64,000 bases of DNA from Chromera velia. Its lineage: Eukaryota > Sar > Chromeraceae. A program made the position numbers and the translations under genes. A model generated the notes under the pieces. The model was not told where the DNA came from and did no database searches. It worked only from the letters and a program-made list of their open reading frames with translations. The stretch is from contig JAHBMJ010003783.1 in NCBI GenBank assembly GCA_018398765.1, positions 22,629 to 86,628 of the forward strand. Direction: 5' to 3'. How positions within the stretch are numbered: the first letter of the stretch is position 1; the number at the start of each line of letters is the position of its first letter. Positions 51,987-56,900 of this stretch are shown here, piece after piece.

Positions 51987-54457
51987 GAAGGAAGGAAGGA
52001 AGGAAAGAAAGAAGGAAAGAAAGAAAAAAAGAAAGAAAGAAAGAAAGCTACATAGATAGATAGATAGATAGAAAGAAAGAAACATACATGTCTGATGATG
52101 ACCACCCAAGACTTCGCACAAATAGAATCAGACCAGAACTGTGGATGTTTGCTTCAAAAGGTGTTAGAGCAACAAAGATCGAAGAGTAGAATGGAATAAA
52201 AACCCTCTTTTCAGATGGTACAGAAGAAAGACACGAAACTCATATAAGACTCTCCAAGACGCCTGACGCTTTCTCTTTTTGACGAACCTGTTATAGATGC
52301 TGCATACAGGTGTGCTTGAGCTCCGCTGACAGTATCTGTTCCAGAAGCCTGAACCCTTTGGACGGTGAAGCGAAAAAAGTTGAAAGGCGCTGGCTGAAGT
52401 GTGTCTACAGGCCAAGTCATTGCATCCAGATCGTCCTAAGTGGTCACCCCACTGAACGAGTGGAGCGTCGTCCACGGCCCGGTAGTGCTGTTCGCTCCTG
52501 AGACTTCTATTTTTGACGGATTTTGGTGTACCTCTCCAACCCTCAACTGCCACTGATACCCTGCCATGGTGATAAAGCAGGGGGTTTGAAGAATGATTTG
52601 AAGATCGGACTCCGTGGCTGTTCCTGTGCCAGCCACCGTTAGAGGAGGACTGGCGTATGGATTCCCCTCCGTGCTGCCATCGAAAAGAGACGATGGGAAG
52701 TGTTCATTTGCATCAACGGTAGCCGTCACACCCGCGTTGTCCCACCACCCGTTGGGGGCATACACTCTATACTCTCCTGGGCATACCGCCACTGCGTACT
52801 GTTTGTAAATCGTCACATGACCCCCATACAGATTGTTTGTGTCTTTGGTCCAATCCTGCCGGGTCCCCCCTCCCGATGTCTGCAGGAGGAACCCTGGTTC
52901 CACAGGCCACCCCGTCTCCATCCAACCCGCCGTTGCACGCACATGTGAAGCTTCCTGGAGTGTTCGTGCAGTTTGCTTGGGCGTGGCAGTTGTGAAGCCC
53001 TGCCGCGCACTCATCTAGCTCTGCAAGGAGGGAGAGAGGTGAAACCAAAGATTCGTTTACAAGCTGTCAGTCCCTCAGATGTCAATCAATCAAACAAACA
53101 AACAAACAAAGAAAGAAAGAAAGAAACAAAAAAAGAAAGCTACAAGGGAAATTAAAGGCCTGCGTGCATGCGAAAGCTACAAGGGAAATTAAAGGCCTGC
53201 GTGCATGCATGCGTTAGGCGTGGTTGAGTTGCTTGGCCGTCCATTGAAGATCAATCGCGTACAGAGTGAGAAGATCTGTAACCCTGCAATGCATAGTTTA
53301 GGCCTTCCGTCTCTCTCTCTCTCTCTCTCTCTCTCTCCCCCTCTCTCTCTCACACACACACACACACACTCACTCACTCACTCACTCACTCACTCACTCA
53401 CTCACCTGTGATTGTCTTCGCTAAGAGGTATGCCTGAGTAGCTCCGCAGTAATCTGGGTCGTTATTCTGTATTCTCCTAAAGTTGAACCGAAAGAAGCAG
53501 AAAAGCCCCGCCTGCACATCAATCAGCCACGTCTTCACGTCTCCCAGAGCCCAGTCTGTCACACCGTCATACGCGTGGAGCTCTGTCCAAGGTCCTCCCG
53601 TGCTGTTGCCGCCATAGAGTGTGAACGAAGCAGGACTCTGGTATGCCCAATCATCTGCGCGGCTCTGTATGGCGTATCCTGCCAGTACCAGGTAGCAGGG
53701 AGTGCCGAGAATCACGTTGATGTTCAAGTCACTAGCTGCCGACTGCCCGGATACCGTTTGAATTTTGGTGTGCTAGGGTACACCCGCAGATGACCCGTCG
53801 AAGAGAGATGAGGGGGGGTGCTCCCAGGTACCTAAGGTCTCGTCCTCCGAGCTAAGGTGCCAATCGTGATCGGTGTAGGCTCTGTATCGGCCTTTGTATA
53901 CTGTTGCGCCGTAGTCCTTGTAGATTGTCAGGTACCCCCCCTACATGACGTCATCGTCCTTCGTCCACGTGAAGTCCCCAAAGTCACCCCTTCCGATGTC
54001 AGAGGGGGGAACTTGGGTTGCATACACAACGCTGTCCCCATCAAAACCGGCGTTGCAGGCACAGGTGAAACTTCCGACGCTTCCTGTGCACTCTCCGTTG
54101 ACATCACAGTTGTGGTTTCCGGTGAGACAGTTGAAGACGAGGGCTGCATGATAGATGGAGGACACAGACAGAGAGCGCGCACATCTACCGTTACTGATGC
54201 ATGCATGCATGCGTATCTATGATGCAGAAATGAAAGTAGCAGTTGGATAGAGAGAGAAATTTCGGATGTCAGACAGAAAAAGGCTTACAACAGGGGCAGA
54301 CGTGGGGCCGTCAGAGAGGGAAGTACTGACAGTGTGCTGGCACGGGAAAATTTCCAAGGAATACGCAAAGTAAGAGAAACCCACAAGGACGCAAAGGGAT
54401 CCATTCCCCTCCCCGACTTGGACTTCGGCTGCAAATATCATATATATGAGTATGCAT
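5785..54457 (-). CDS. Giant modular EGF/discoidin/CCP/HYR multi-span membrane protein (about 69 exons)
   Basis: Gene model built by hand from splice sites, phases and repeated domains; total coding length is about 23 kb. Order from the N-terminus: signal peptide (E1); EGF plus discoidin-like units (E2-E12); lone EGF (E13); concanavalin-like domain (E14-E15); lone EGF (E16); eight more units (E17-E24); single EGF exons (E25-E32); linker (E33-E36); split EGF (E37-E38); CCP-like modules (E39-E44); HYR modules (E45-E47); Cys-rich stalk and first span (E48-E51); multi-span core (E52-E61); cytosolic tail (E61-E69). Repeat exons are all phase 1-1. EGF, F5/8C-like, CCP and HYR modules are typical extracellular ligand- or glycan-binding parts, and the core resembles the GCC2/GCC3-plus-TRP-like proteins of protists and algae (family knowledge). 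In-frame stops at conserved Trp columns, two small indels and one AT-rich insertion break the reading as written, so it is an edited gene, a decayed gene, or several genes. The C-terminal half reads cleanly apart from stops at 20359 and 17506. That it is one transcript is inference. Confidence 0.6.
7384..7622. repeat. ACAG/ACCG tetranucleotide microsatellite
   Basis: Runs of ACAG broken by ACCG and AGCG steps, in the intron just upstream of E67 (acceptor at 7379). The long ORFs here come from the 12-base frame period. Confidence 0.95.
8122..8283. repeat. TTTC microsatellite
   Basis: TTTC with T-run expansions, within the intron between E65 and E66. Confidence 0.95.
9581..10553 (-). CDS. E62: Ser/Glu-rich cytosolic tail
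   Basis: 973 nt, phase 2 to 0. Starts [20 protein letters not shown], then low-complexity acidic and Ser-rich sequence with SSSSS tracts and basic patches (RRSVGYSP). Probably disordered. A donor (AAG|GTCGGC) lies just before an in-frame TAA, and using it joins the next exon in phase. Confidence 0.7.
10728..11530 (-). CDS. E61: last spans and start of the cytosolic tail
   Basis: 803 nt, phase 0 to 2, open. [16 protein letters not shown] and [15 protein letters not shown] are hydrophobic. The rest ([40 protein letters not shown]) is charged and Ser-rich, as expected on the cytosolic side. Donor AG|GTCGGT. Confidence 0.75.
12042..16134 (-). CDS. E52-E60: multi-span membrane core (TRP-like)
   Basis: Exons 16038-16134, 15597-15768, 15162-15290, 14466-14864, 13951-14019, 13328-13390, 12794-13031, 12486-12570 and 12042-12205. 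All nine read open with matched phases. Hydrophobic helices include [69 protein letters not shown] and [29 protein letters not shown] and RPF...NxLE resemble conserved motifs of protist and fungal GCC/TRP-like multi-span proteins (from memory of the family). E55 is a charged, likely cytosolic loop with a coiled-coil-like [12 protein letters not shown]. No stop codons occur here, unlike the ectodomain. Confidence 0.7.
14316..14493. repeat. Duplicated exon end flanking a TTCC microsatellite
   Basis: GACCTCCAAATCCCAAGTAC plus CCGTTG occurs at about 14321-14346 and again at 14464-14489. On the minus strand this is the last codons and the splice donor of E55 (GGATTTGGAG|GT). A TTCC run (about 14352-14417) lies between the copies. 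Two equivalent donors therefore exist. Confidence 0.85.
16528..19171 (-). CDS. E48-E51: Cys-rich stalk and first membrane span
   Basis: Exons 18969-19171, 17222-17522, 16839-16977 and 16528-16647, phases 2-1-2-0-0. E49 has [13 protein letters not shown], a GCC/TNFR-like Cys knot, and a Thr/Gln-rich stretch. Its frame crosses TGA at 17506-17508 (EYSF-stop-TDGKC; Trp would fit). E51 has [20 protein letters not shown], a GCC2/GCC3-like element, directly followed by a hydrophobic helix ([15 protein letters not shown]). Confidence 0.7.
17838..18846. repeat. Large TTTC/TCTG and GAA microsatellite block in an intron
   Basis: About 17838-18380 is TTTC, TTCC, TCTG and CT variants; 18518-18846 is GAA with GCA and GGA steps. 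It lies wholly in the intron between E48 and E49. The plus-strand frame of the GAA part reads poly-Glu, but no splice or start context supports coding. Confidence 0.9.
19395..20429 (-). CDS. E45-E47: HYR (hyalin repeat) modules
   Basis: Exons 20190-20429, 19817-19941 and 19395-19570. Two HYR signatures are clear: [20 protein letters not shown] then CSFTVTV, and [20 protein letters not shown] then [17 protein letters not shown] opens the second. HYR is an Ig-like adhesion module (family knowledge). TAA at 20359-20361 interrupts the first. E45 seems to use a GC donor (G|GCCAGT at 20189). The third exon runs on into a Cys-containing stalk ([18 protein letters not shown]). Confidence 0.75.
20839..22771 (-). 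CDS. E39-E44: CCP/sushi-like modules
   Basis: Exons 22683-22771, 22238-22358, 21817-21922, 21453-21568, 21158-21251 and 20839-20963 join in phases 1-0-1-2-1-2-1. Repeating features are an opening Cys, FKCPSGF/FTCNDGY/FACPSPL strands, a Trp near the end ([20 protein letters not shown]) and a closing Cys. This is the complement-control (sushi) pattern over about three modules. Confidence 0.65.
23149..23493 (-). CDS. E37-E38: EGF domain split over two exons
   Basis: Exons 23451-23493 and 23149-23270. [11 protein letters not shown] lies in the first and [15 protein letters not shown] in the second, joined phase 2. Unlike the other EGFs it is not on one exon. Donor G|GTACGT. Confidence 0.7.
23984..25210 (-). 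CDS. E33-E36: linker domain of unknown family
   Basis: Exons 25117-25210, 24693-24790, 24360-24426 and 23984-24104 join in phases 2-0-2-0-1. The read includes [50 protein letters not shown] and [20 protein letters not shown]. It is strand-rich with a few Cys. I do not recognise the family. Confidence 0.6.
25390..28882 (-). CDS. E25-E32: eight single-EGF exons
   Basis: Exons 28760-28882, 28367-28498, 27984-28106, 27403-27525, 27066-27212, 26244-26366, 25838-25972 and 25390-25555. The first seven are phase 1-1; the last ends phase 2. Each opens DxxEC or a variant and has GSFxCxC. E25 and E30 read DEY in place of DEC (28869-28871, 26353-26355). E28 (27403-27525) has TGA at 27429-27431 after CRAG, where other copies have Phe, Leu, Tyr or Arg. 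DVDEC/NxxxS-type spacing in E27 suggests calcium-binding EGFs (inference). Confidence 0.75.
26579..27026. repeat. GAAA/GA microsatellite
   Basis: About 450 bases of GAAA with variants, ending in a GA run, in the intron between E29 and E30. Long ORFs on both strands are repeat artefacts. Confidence 0.95.
29098..29841 (-). CDS. E24: EGF + discoidin-like unit (type I), two TAG codons
   Basis: 744 nt, phase 1-1. [23 protein letters not shown] at 29666-29668 is the Trp of FTWxKD. TAG at 29282-29284 is the Trp of GPWTTLHSF. Last full unit of the array. Confidence 0.8.
30250..30993 (-). CDS. E23: EGF + discoidin-like unit (type I), TAG at Trp
   Basis: 744 nt, phase 1-1. [23 protein letters not shown] at 30815-30817 is the Trp of FTWTKD. 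All other landmarks are kept, ending AASWTG. Confidence 0.8.
31400..32137 (-). CDS. E22: EGF + discoidin-like unit (type I), TGA at Trp
   Basis: 738 nt, phase 1-1. [26 protein letters not shown] in place of FTWTKD. TGA at 31521-31523 follows VGETKL where sisters have KTWPVD. The frame then continues with [13 protein letters not shown]. Confidence 0.8.
32453..33211 (-). CDS. E21: EGF + discoidin-like unit (type I), intact
   Basis: 759 nt, phase 1-1, open. [20 protein letters not shown], linker [24 protein letters not shown] with a short insertion, [19 protein letters not shown]. Donor A|GTAAGT. Confidence 0.85.
33595..34344 (-). CDS. E20: EGF + discoidin-like unit (type I), intact
   Basis: 750 nt, phase 1-1, open. 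[20 protein letters not shown] with a longer last loop ([14 protein letters not shown]). Linker DIGRRD instead of DIGRGD. The sandwich is complete to SSMSG. Confidence 0.85.
34620..35369 (-). CDS. E19: EGF + discoidin-like unit (type I), open
   Basis: 750 nt, phase 1-1, no stop. One EGF Cys reads Tyr (TCAYNTG, 35284-35286). [33 protein letters not shown] and [15 protein letters not shown] are present. Confidence 0.85.
35542..36245 (-). CDS. E18: EGF + discoidin-like unit (type I), 2-base insertion and TAG
   Basis: 704 nt, two more than a multiple of three. An extra AT inside ACATATGTGG (36191-36200; sisters read ACATGTGG) shifts the EGF out of frame with the sandwich. TAG at 35687-35689 replaces the Trp of VIDW. 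A loop is shorter than in sister units ([13 protein letters not shown]). Confidence 0.75.
36487..37227 (-). CDS. E17: EGF + discoidin-like unit (type I), one TAG
   Basis: 741 nt, phase 1-1. [23 protein letters not shown] at 36899-36901 interrupts SDE-LPSSLF, where E19 and E24 have EWL. The rest is intact, through [12 protein letters not shown] to AASITG. Confidence 0.8.
37875..37982 (-). CDS. E16: single EGF exon
   Basis: 108 nt, phase 1-1. [35 protein letters not shown]. It lacks the first EGF Cys, so it is a short variant. Confidence 0.75.
38642..39183 (-). CDS. E15: concanavalin A-like lectin/glucanase domain
   Basis: 542 nt, phase 2 to 1. After [20 protein letters not shown] come beta-strand-rich segments ([55 protein letters not shown]). 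This looks like a jelly-roll carbohydrate-binding domain. No catalytic ExDxxE of GH16 is seen, so binding is more likely than hydrolysis. Only a search can settle the family. Confidence 0.65.
39760..39829 (-). CDS. E14: linker exon opening the concanavalin-like domain
   Basis: 70 nt, phase 1 to 2. [20 protein letters not shown] ends in TSRW, with the Trp codon split by the intron (TG|G). [11 protein letters not shown] is a typical start of a concanavalin-like glucanase/lectin fold. Confidence 0.7.
40248..40370 (-). CDS. E13: single EGF exon
   Basis: 123 nt, phase 1-1. [17 protein letters not shown] and [18 protein letters not shown] give six Cys in EGF spacing. No sandwich follows. Flanked by ctctgcag-type acceptor and CAG|GTGAGC donor. 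Confidence 0.8.
40745..41485 (-). CDS. E12: EGF + discoidin-like unit (type I), intact
   Basis: 741 nt, phase 1-1, fully open. [80 protein letters not shown] good reference copy for the Trp and Cys columns. Confidence 0.85.
41635..42375 (-). CDS. E11: EGF + discoidin-like unit (type I), intact
   Basis: 741 nt, phase 1-1, fully open. [19 protein letters not shown]; linker [23 protein letters not shown]; sandwich with [34 protein letters not shown]; ends AAITG. First type I unit after the type II block. Confidence 0.85.
42710..43450 (-). CDS. E10: EGF + discoidin-like unit (type II), one TAG
   Basis: 741 nt, phase 1-1. An EGF Cys reads Tyr (FTYACNGG, 43377-43379). TAG at 43167-43169 follows TWENQ in a variable loop, so the ancestral codon is unclear. 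The sandwich is otherwise intact ([30 protein letters not shown]). Confidence 0.75.
43514..43589. repeat. CT, CA and GA dinucleotide runs
   Basis: Three adjacent dinucleotide runs in the intron between E9 and E10, about 60 bases 5' of E10 on the minus strand. Confidence 0.95.
43923..44672 (-). CDS. E9: EGF + discoidin-like unit (type II), two TAG codons
   Basis: 750 nt, phase 1-1. [22 protein letters not shown] at 44506-44508 is at the WTKD Trp. TAG at 44113-44115 is at the GSTW Trp. All other landmarks are kept ([28 protein letters not shown]). Confidence 0.8.
44927..45670 (-). CDS. E8: EGF + discoidin-like unit (type II), intact
   Basis: 744 nt, phase 1-1, fully open. [32 protein letters not shown], then [23 protein letters not shown] and [12 protein letters not shown], the best F5/8C-like match in the array. 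It is followed by a GTGAGT donor. Confidence 0.85.
46206..46832 (-). CDS. E7: discoidin-like unit without EGF (type II)
   Basis: 627 nt, phase 1-1, open throughout. It starts directly at the linker ([13 protein letters not shown]), so the EGF part is absent. It has [40 protein letters not shown] and ends WQTG. It contains only one Trp-to-stop-free frame and is a clean unit. Confidence 0.8.
47089..47823 (-). CDS. E6: EGF + discoidin-like unit (type II), TGA at Trp
   Basis: 735 nt, phase 1-1. The first EGF Cys reads Tyr (DEYAAG, 47810-47812). TGA at 47660-47662 is at the Trp of the WTKD column. The sandwich belongs to a second subfamily ([18 protein letters not shown]) closer to classical F5/8C domains. 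It ends WQGG with a GTCAGT donor. Confidence 0.7.
48078..48815 (-). CDS. E5: EGF + discoidin-like unit, one TAA
   Basis: 738 nt, phase 1-1. [26 protein letters not shown], sandwich ending AALTG. TAA at 48388-48390 lies where sister units have Gln (ESDLQII), so CAA to TAA is the simplest change. One Cys column reads Tyr at 48568-48570 (EVYPGEY against EVCPGEY). Confidence 0.75.
49079..50320. repeat. TCTG satellite with regular CAATTGG/CAATTTG insertions
   Basis: About 1.24 kb of TCTG tetramers, interrupted at quasi-regular spacing by TCTATC and by CCAATTTG, CAATTGG or CAATCGG. Three plus-strand frames stay open. It fills most of the intron between E4 and E5. Longer phrases recur (CTGCCAATTTGTCTGTCTAT), indicating higher-order expansion rather than simple slippage. 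Confidence 0.95.
50353..51668 (-). CDS. E4: EGF + discoidin-like unit split by an AT-rich insertion
   Basis: The unit reads normally from the EGF ([16 protein letters not shown]) to WAVDVQTGP at about 51041, then hits a stop. Its missing end (FQFTCRRV...[10 protein letters not shown] and a phase-1 donor) reappears at 50353-50430 after about 600 bases of foreign-looking AT-rich DNA. One Cys column reads Tyr (51415-51417). Confidence 0.65.
50431..51040. mobile_element. AT-rich insertion inside exon E4 (nature unknown)
   Basis: About 600 bases separate two parts of one domain. The segment is AT-rich with a CpG-dense patch (GCGCGTGCGTTGACGCACG and relatives near 50820-50860). It carries the near-repeat ACGGTCTCCAACAG / ACGGTCTCCAAAAC (minus strand) at one end, and the inverted repeat GGTAAATT-GA-AATTTACC (50417-50434) at the other. 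No ORF, clear target-site duplication or GT..AG intron ends are seen. It resembles the AT-rich spacers elsewhere in the window. It may be a MITE-like element, an inserted spacer fragment or a deletion/insertion scar. Confidence 0.5.
51683..52080. repeat. CA/GA, GGCA and GAAA/GGAA microsatellites
   Basis: CA then GA run (51683-51748), a GGCA run (51792-51823), GAAA/GGAA (51862-52046) and a GATA run, all in the intron between E3 and E4. Confidence 0.95.
52288..53020 (-). CDS. E3: EGF + discoidin-like unit, frameshift and TAG
   Basis: Length 733 nt, one more than a multiple of three. The EGF ([17 protein letters not shown]) and the sandwich ([19 protein letters not shown]) are in different frames. 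Removing one base from the six-C run at 52865-52870 would restore DIGRG..DWTKD. TAG at 52436-52438 replaces the Trp of the GVTxW column. Acceptor and donor are both intact and phase 1. Confidence 0.7.
53310..53405. repeat. CT, CA and CTCA runs abutting a splice donor
   Basis: CT, then CA, then CTCA tetramers run right up to the E2 boundary. On the minus strand the TGAG repeat supplies the GTGAG donor itself. Confidence 0.9.
53406..54143 (-). CDS. E2: EGF + discoidin-like unit, two TAG codons
   Basis: Phase 1-1 exon of 738 nt. EGF with CDVNGEC and [14 protein letters not shown], linker [15 protein letters not shown], then the sandwich ending TITG. TAG at 53941-53943 and 53773-53775 both sit where sister units have Trp (TWGG and PWHT columns). 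Two Cys columns read Tyr (54022-54024, 53896-53898). The donor abuts a TGAG microsatellite. Confidence 0.75.
54331..54457 (-). CDS. E1: signal-peptide exon, start of the giant gene
   Basis: ATG at 54455-54457 opens [17 protein letters not shown], then a hydrophobic core ([17 protein letters not shown]) typical of a secretory signal. The exon ends phase 1 at T|GTCAGT, which joins the next exon in frame and places the first EGF just after the expected cleavage site. A second frame through the same stretch is also open, so the start is not certain. Confidence 0.5.
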
Positions 54458-55439
54458 GCATTCATTCGTGTCATTGCGGTAATTCGATCTGAATCTGCAC
54501 GAAGAAGCTCGGAGCTTCTAGTCTCAGCTGACCTGCTGAGTCCTCTGGTCTTTTTGAGTCGTCTTATCAGAACTCTGAGAAGTGCTATACAATTTTGCTG
54601 CCAGGAAAAATTCTAGACGCCTGGCGAATGTATGATTGGCAGTGGGAAAAAAGAAACGTATGTCTTTGCCTCTTGCAAAAGTTGAGTGAAGGAGGCGGTC
54701 AAAATGGACGGAGACAACGCTCTACAGTCTTTTTGTTGGAATATTGCCAGTACAGGACAAACATGTGTCTACTGCTCACTGCTCAAACAATACCTGTATG
54801 GCAAAAACCTTCTGGCGTCTTACTTTGATCAAGAACATCATACCTGAGTTCTCTTAGCTTTTGATGCGATATTCTGACATAAAACAGTGCAAAGCGGCAT
54901 AGCGATGCTTACACAGTGCCTATTTGATTTTATACGCGTAAATCTATATATATATAATTAACTTTTGCTTGCAACCATTTTGCAACCTTATATAATTATT
55001 ATAATTAACTTAAGACATTCCAAAGATGCATCGATCATTGCATCATTGCAGTGATGCATGCAAGCGCGCTCTGTATATGTGCGCGCGCGATATATATAGT
55101 CGGACCGGCATCCTGCGGCGGCGCGGAACGGCGCGGCGCCTGCGCATGCATGGCCAAATTTATAAATCGACGCGTATTATAATTGAGGTGCGCGCGCCGC
55201 CGCACGTGCATTGCAGTGTTCTCACACTGAGGAGACTGTTTGCAATTAAGTCGGAAGTCAACCCGGATCCGACAGCTAGGTGAGCAGACGACTACCTTCA
55301 CACTGACTGACCTGGTACTTCTTCCCCCCTTGCTTTGAATCACGGGGAACGTGTGAGAGTCTTTTGGTGGTCACCTGTCAGCTGTCTCCGATCCCTGTCT
55401 CCTCTCTGTTTCCAGCTGTCTCCTTGTTGGTTTGAGAGG
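54458..55439. promoter_or_regulatory. Divergent spacer between two genes
   Basis: Head-to-head start codons (54457 minus, 55440 plus) flank this stretch. It holds an AT-rich part (about 54840-55020) and a CpG-dense patch with GCGGCGCGG / GGCGCGGCG motifs (about 55100-55210), plus several GCATGCATG-type words. A bidirectional promoter is likely by position; no specific core element can be named. Confidence 0.4.
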
Positions 55440-56900
55440 ATGTGCGGCATCTCTCGATTGACCCTGATTGCCGTCAGCTTTCCATGCCTTGCAGAGTGCT
55501 TCATCGGACGTTTTGTCCGTTCGTCTCAGTCACAGCGCTCCTCAGACCGCTTTGGTCGCATGATTCTTCGAGCAATGTCGGAGTATGAGAGTATGCAGGA
55601 GTGTGCCAAGATCATGTCCAGCTCTTTCAGTGGCAAGAACGAAGAGGCCCTCTCTATTTGGGACTCTCTGATTGCAGATGGAGCACCTTTGCATCAAATT
55701 GGGTTGGACGGTGCGATGCAGGCTGCAGAGCAGACTGGAGACTGGCAGAAGGCTTTGAATATTCTAGAGTCTGTGGAGGGCAACTGGGACGTCTTTCCGG
55801 GGCAGCTTGCCTATGAGGCAGCACTTAAGAGCTTGCGGCAGGCAGGAGAGAGGTCAAAGATAGAGGAGCTCATTCAGAAGATGAAGACCAACAAGATTGC
55901 GTGGAGAGGACTGGAAGAGGAGTACTTGAAAGGGTTTGTCAATCAGTCTCTAGTAGCTAGGCCGAGCAGAAGACTCCGTGTATGCCGTCTCCTTGACTCA
56001 ACACCGGTGCCCATGAACCAATTCCTTTTGCCTTCCAATTTTTCTGAGTGGTAGCCCTACCGCAATCCCCCACCCACCCAGCCAGCTAGCCACCCCACAC
56101 TAAGTGCCTGCCTACCTGCCTTCTCTCCTTCGTTTCCGTTGGTTGGTTCCTCATGTAGACCCTTTCTGTGTATTCCACTGCATGTCTACCTGCCTGTATC
56201 TGGCTGCATATCCGTATTCTACCTCTGCGTGCTTTTCAGTCAGGGTTAGCGTGGCAGCTGCTCGGGGGAAGTTGTTTCAAAGGAAATCCGTCTCCCCGAA
56301 TGACTTCTTCCTCCAAGCCCGTCCTGTCTTTGTCTCCTTTCCTTCCCCTCCCTCTTCCCCCCTCCATCCTTTCGTTTGATTTCCGTCCTTCCTTCATCTC
56401 TGTCACCGCAACTCCCCCCTCTCCCTCTTTGTGTGTGCAGCCCGGAAGGGGACGAAAGCTCGTCGGAACCTCTGGGGCAAGCGGAGAGAGGAGACAAAGG
56501 ACAGCAGGGAGAAATCGACCCCAACGACCCCGAGCCCTGGAAGACCTACAACCCCGTGGAGGACTCAGAGTGGAATGCCGTCACGGACGAGTGGGCGTTC
56601 ACCAAGAAGACGCGCCCCCCCGACTCGCTTTTCCAGGACCCCATGGACCCCTCCAAGAGTCTAGAATTCGAGTGGGACGAGCTCAGCGACGATCCGATGG
56701 CTGTGAAACTCTCTGAATCCGAAAAAATTGACCAAGAAAAGTTTGAAAATGCGTGGAAGTACACTCAGGAAGGAAAGTTGTGGTGTTTCAAGGATGAACA
56801 AGGTCGACCGCAGCGTGTAGCGGAGCTCCCTGCGTTCGCAATGGAGGAAGAGGAGAACGATCCTTTGATGAACACAGTGGAAACCGTGGATGACGAATAG
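55440..56900 (+). CDS. PPR-like repeat protein with signal-type leader (2 exons)
   Basis: Exons 55440-55933 and 56441-56900 join phase 2 (GG|GTTTGT ... tgtgcag), giving 317 residues. The leader MCGISRLTLIAVSFPCLAEC is signal-like, followed by FIGRFVRSSQSQRSSDR, basic and Ser-rich: the layout of a bipartite complex-plastid leader (inference). Residues about 65-150 form paired helices of pentatricopeptide type (NEEALSIWDSLIADGAP, TGDWQKALNILESV, LKSLRQAGERSKIEELIQKM). PPR proteins usually bind organelle RNA. The C-terminal exon is acidic (WKTYNPVEDSEWNAV, EFEWDELSDDP) and not recognised. It ends at TAG 56898-56900. The donor at 55934 is not a strong consensus and could lie a little further on. 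Confidence 0.65.

Noticed and set aside
29098-54143. Ordinary neutral pseudogene
   Set aside because: Not excluded, but disfavoured: stops come almost only from Trp by one transition, splice sites are kept and 17 of the 18 units that are not split by the insertion would need at most a homopolymer or dinucleotide fix to keep length in frame.
5785-54457. Nuclear code in which TAG or TGA means Trp
   Set aside because: TGG is used at most Trp columns, both stops appear, and the neighbouring PPR-like gene ends at TAG. A reassigned code would not explain Cys-to-Tyr.
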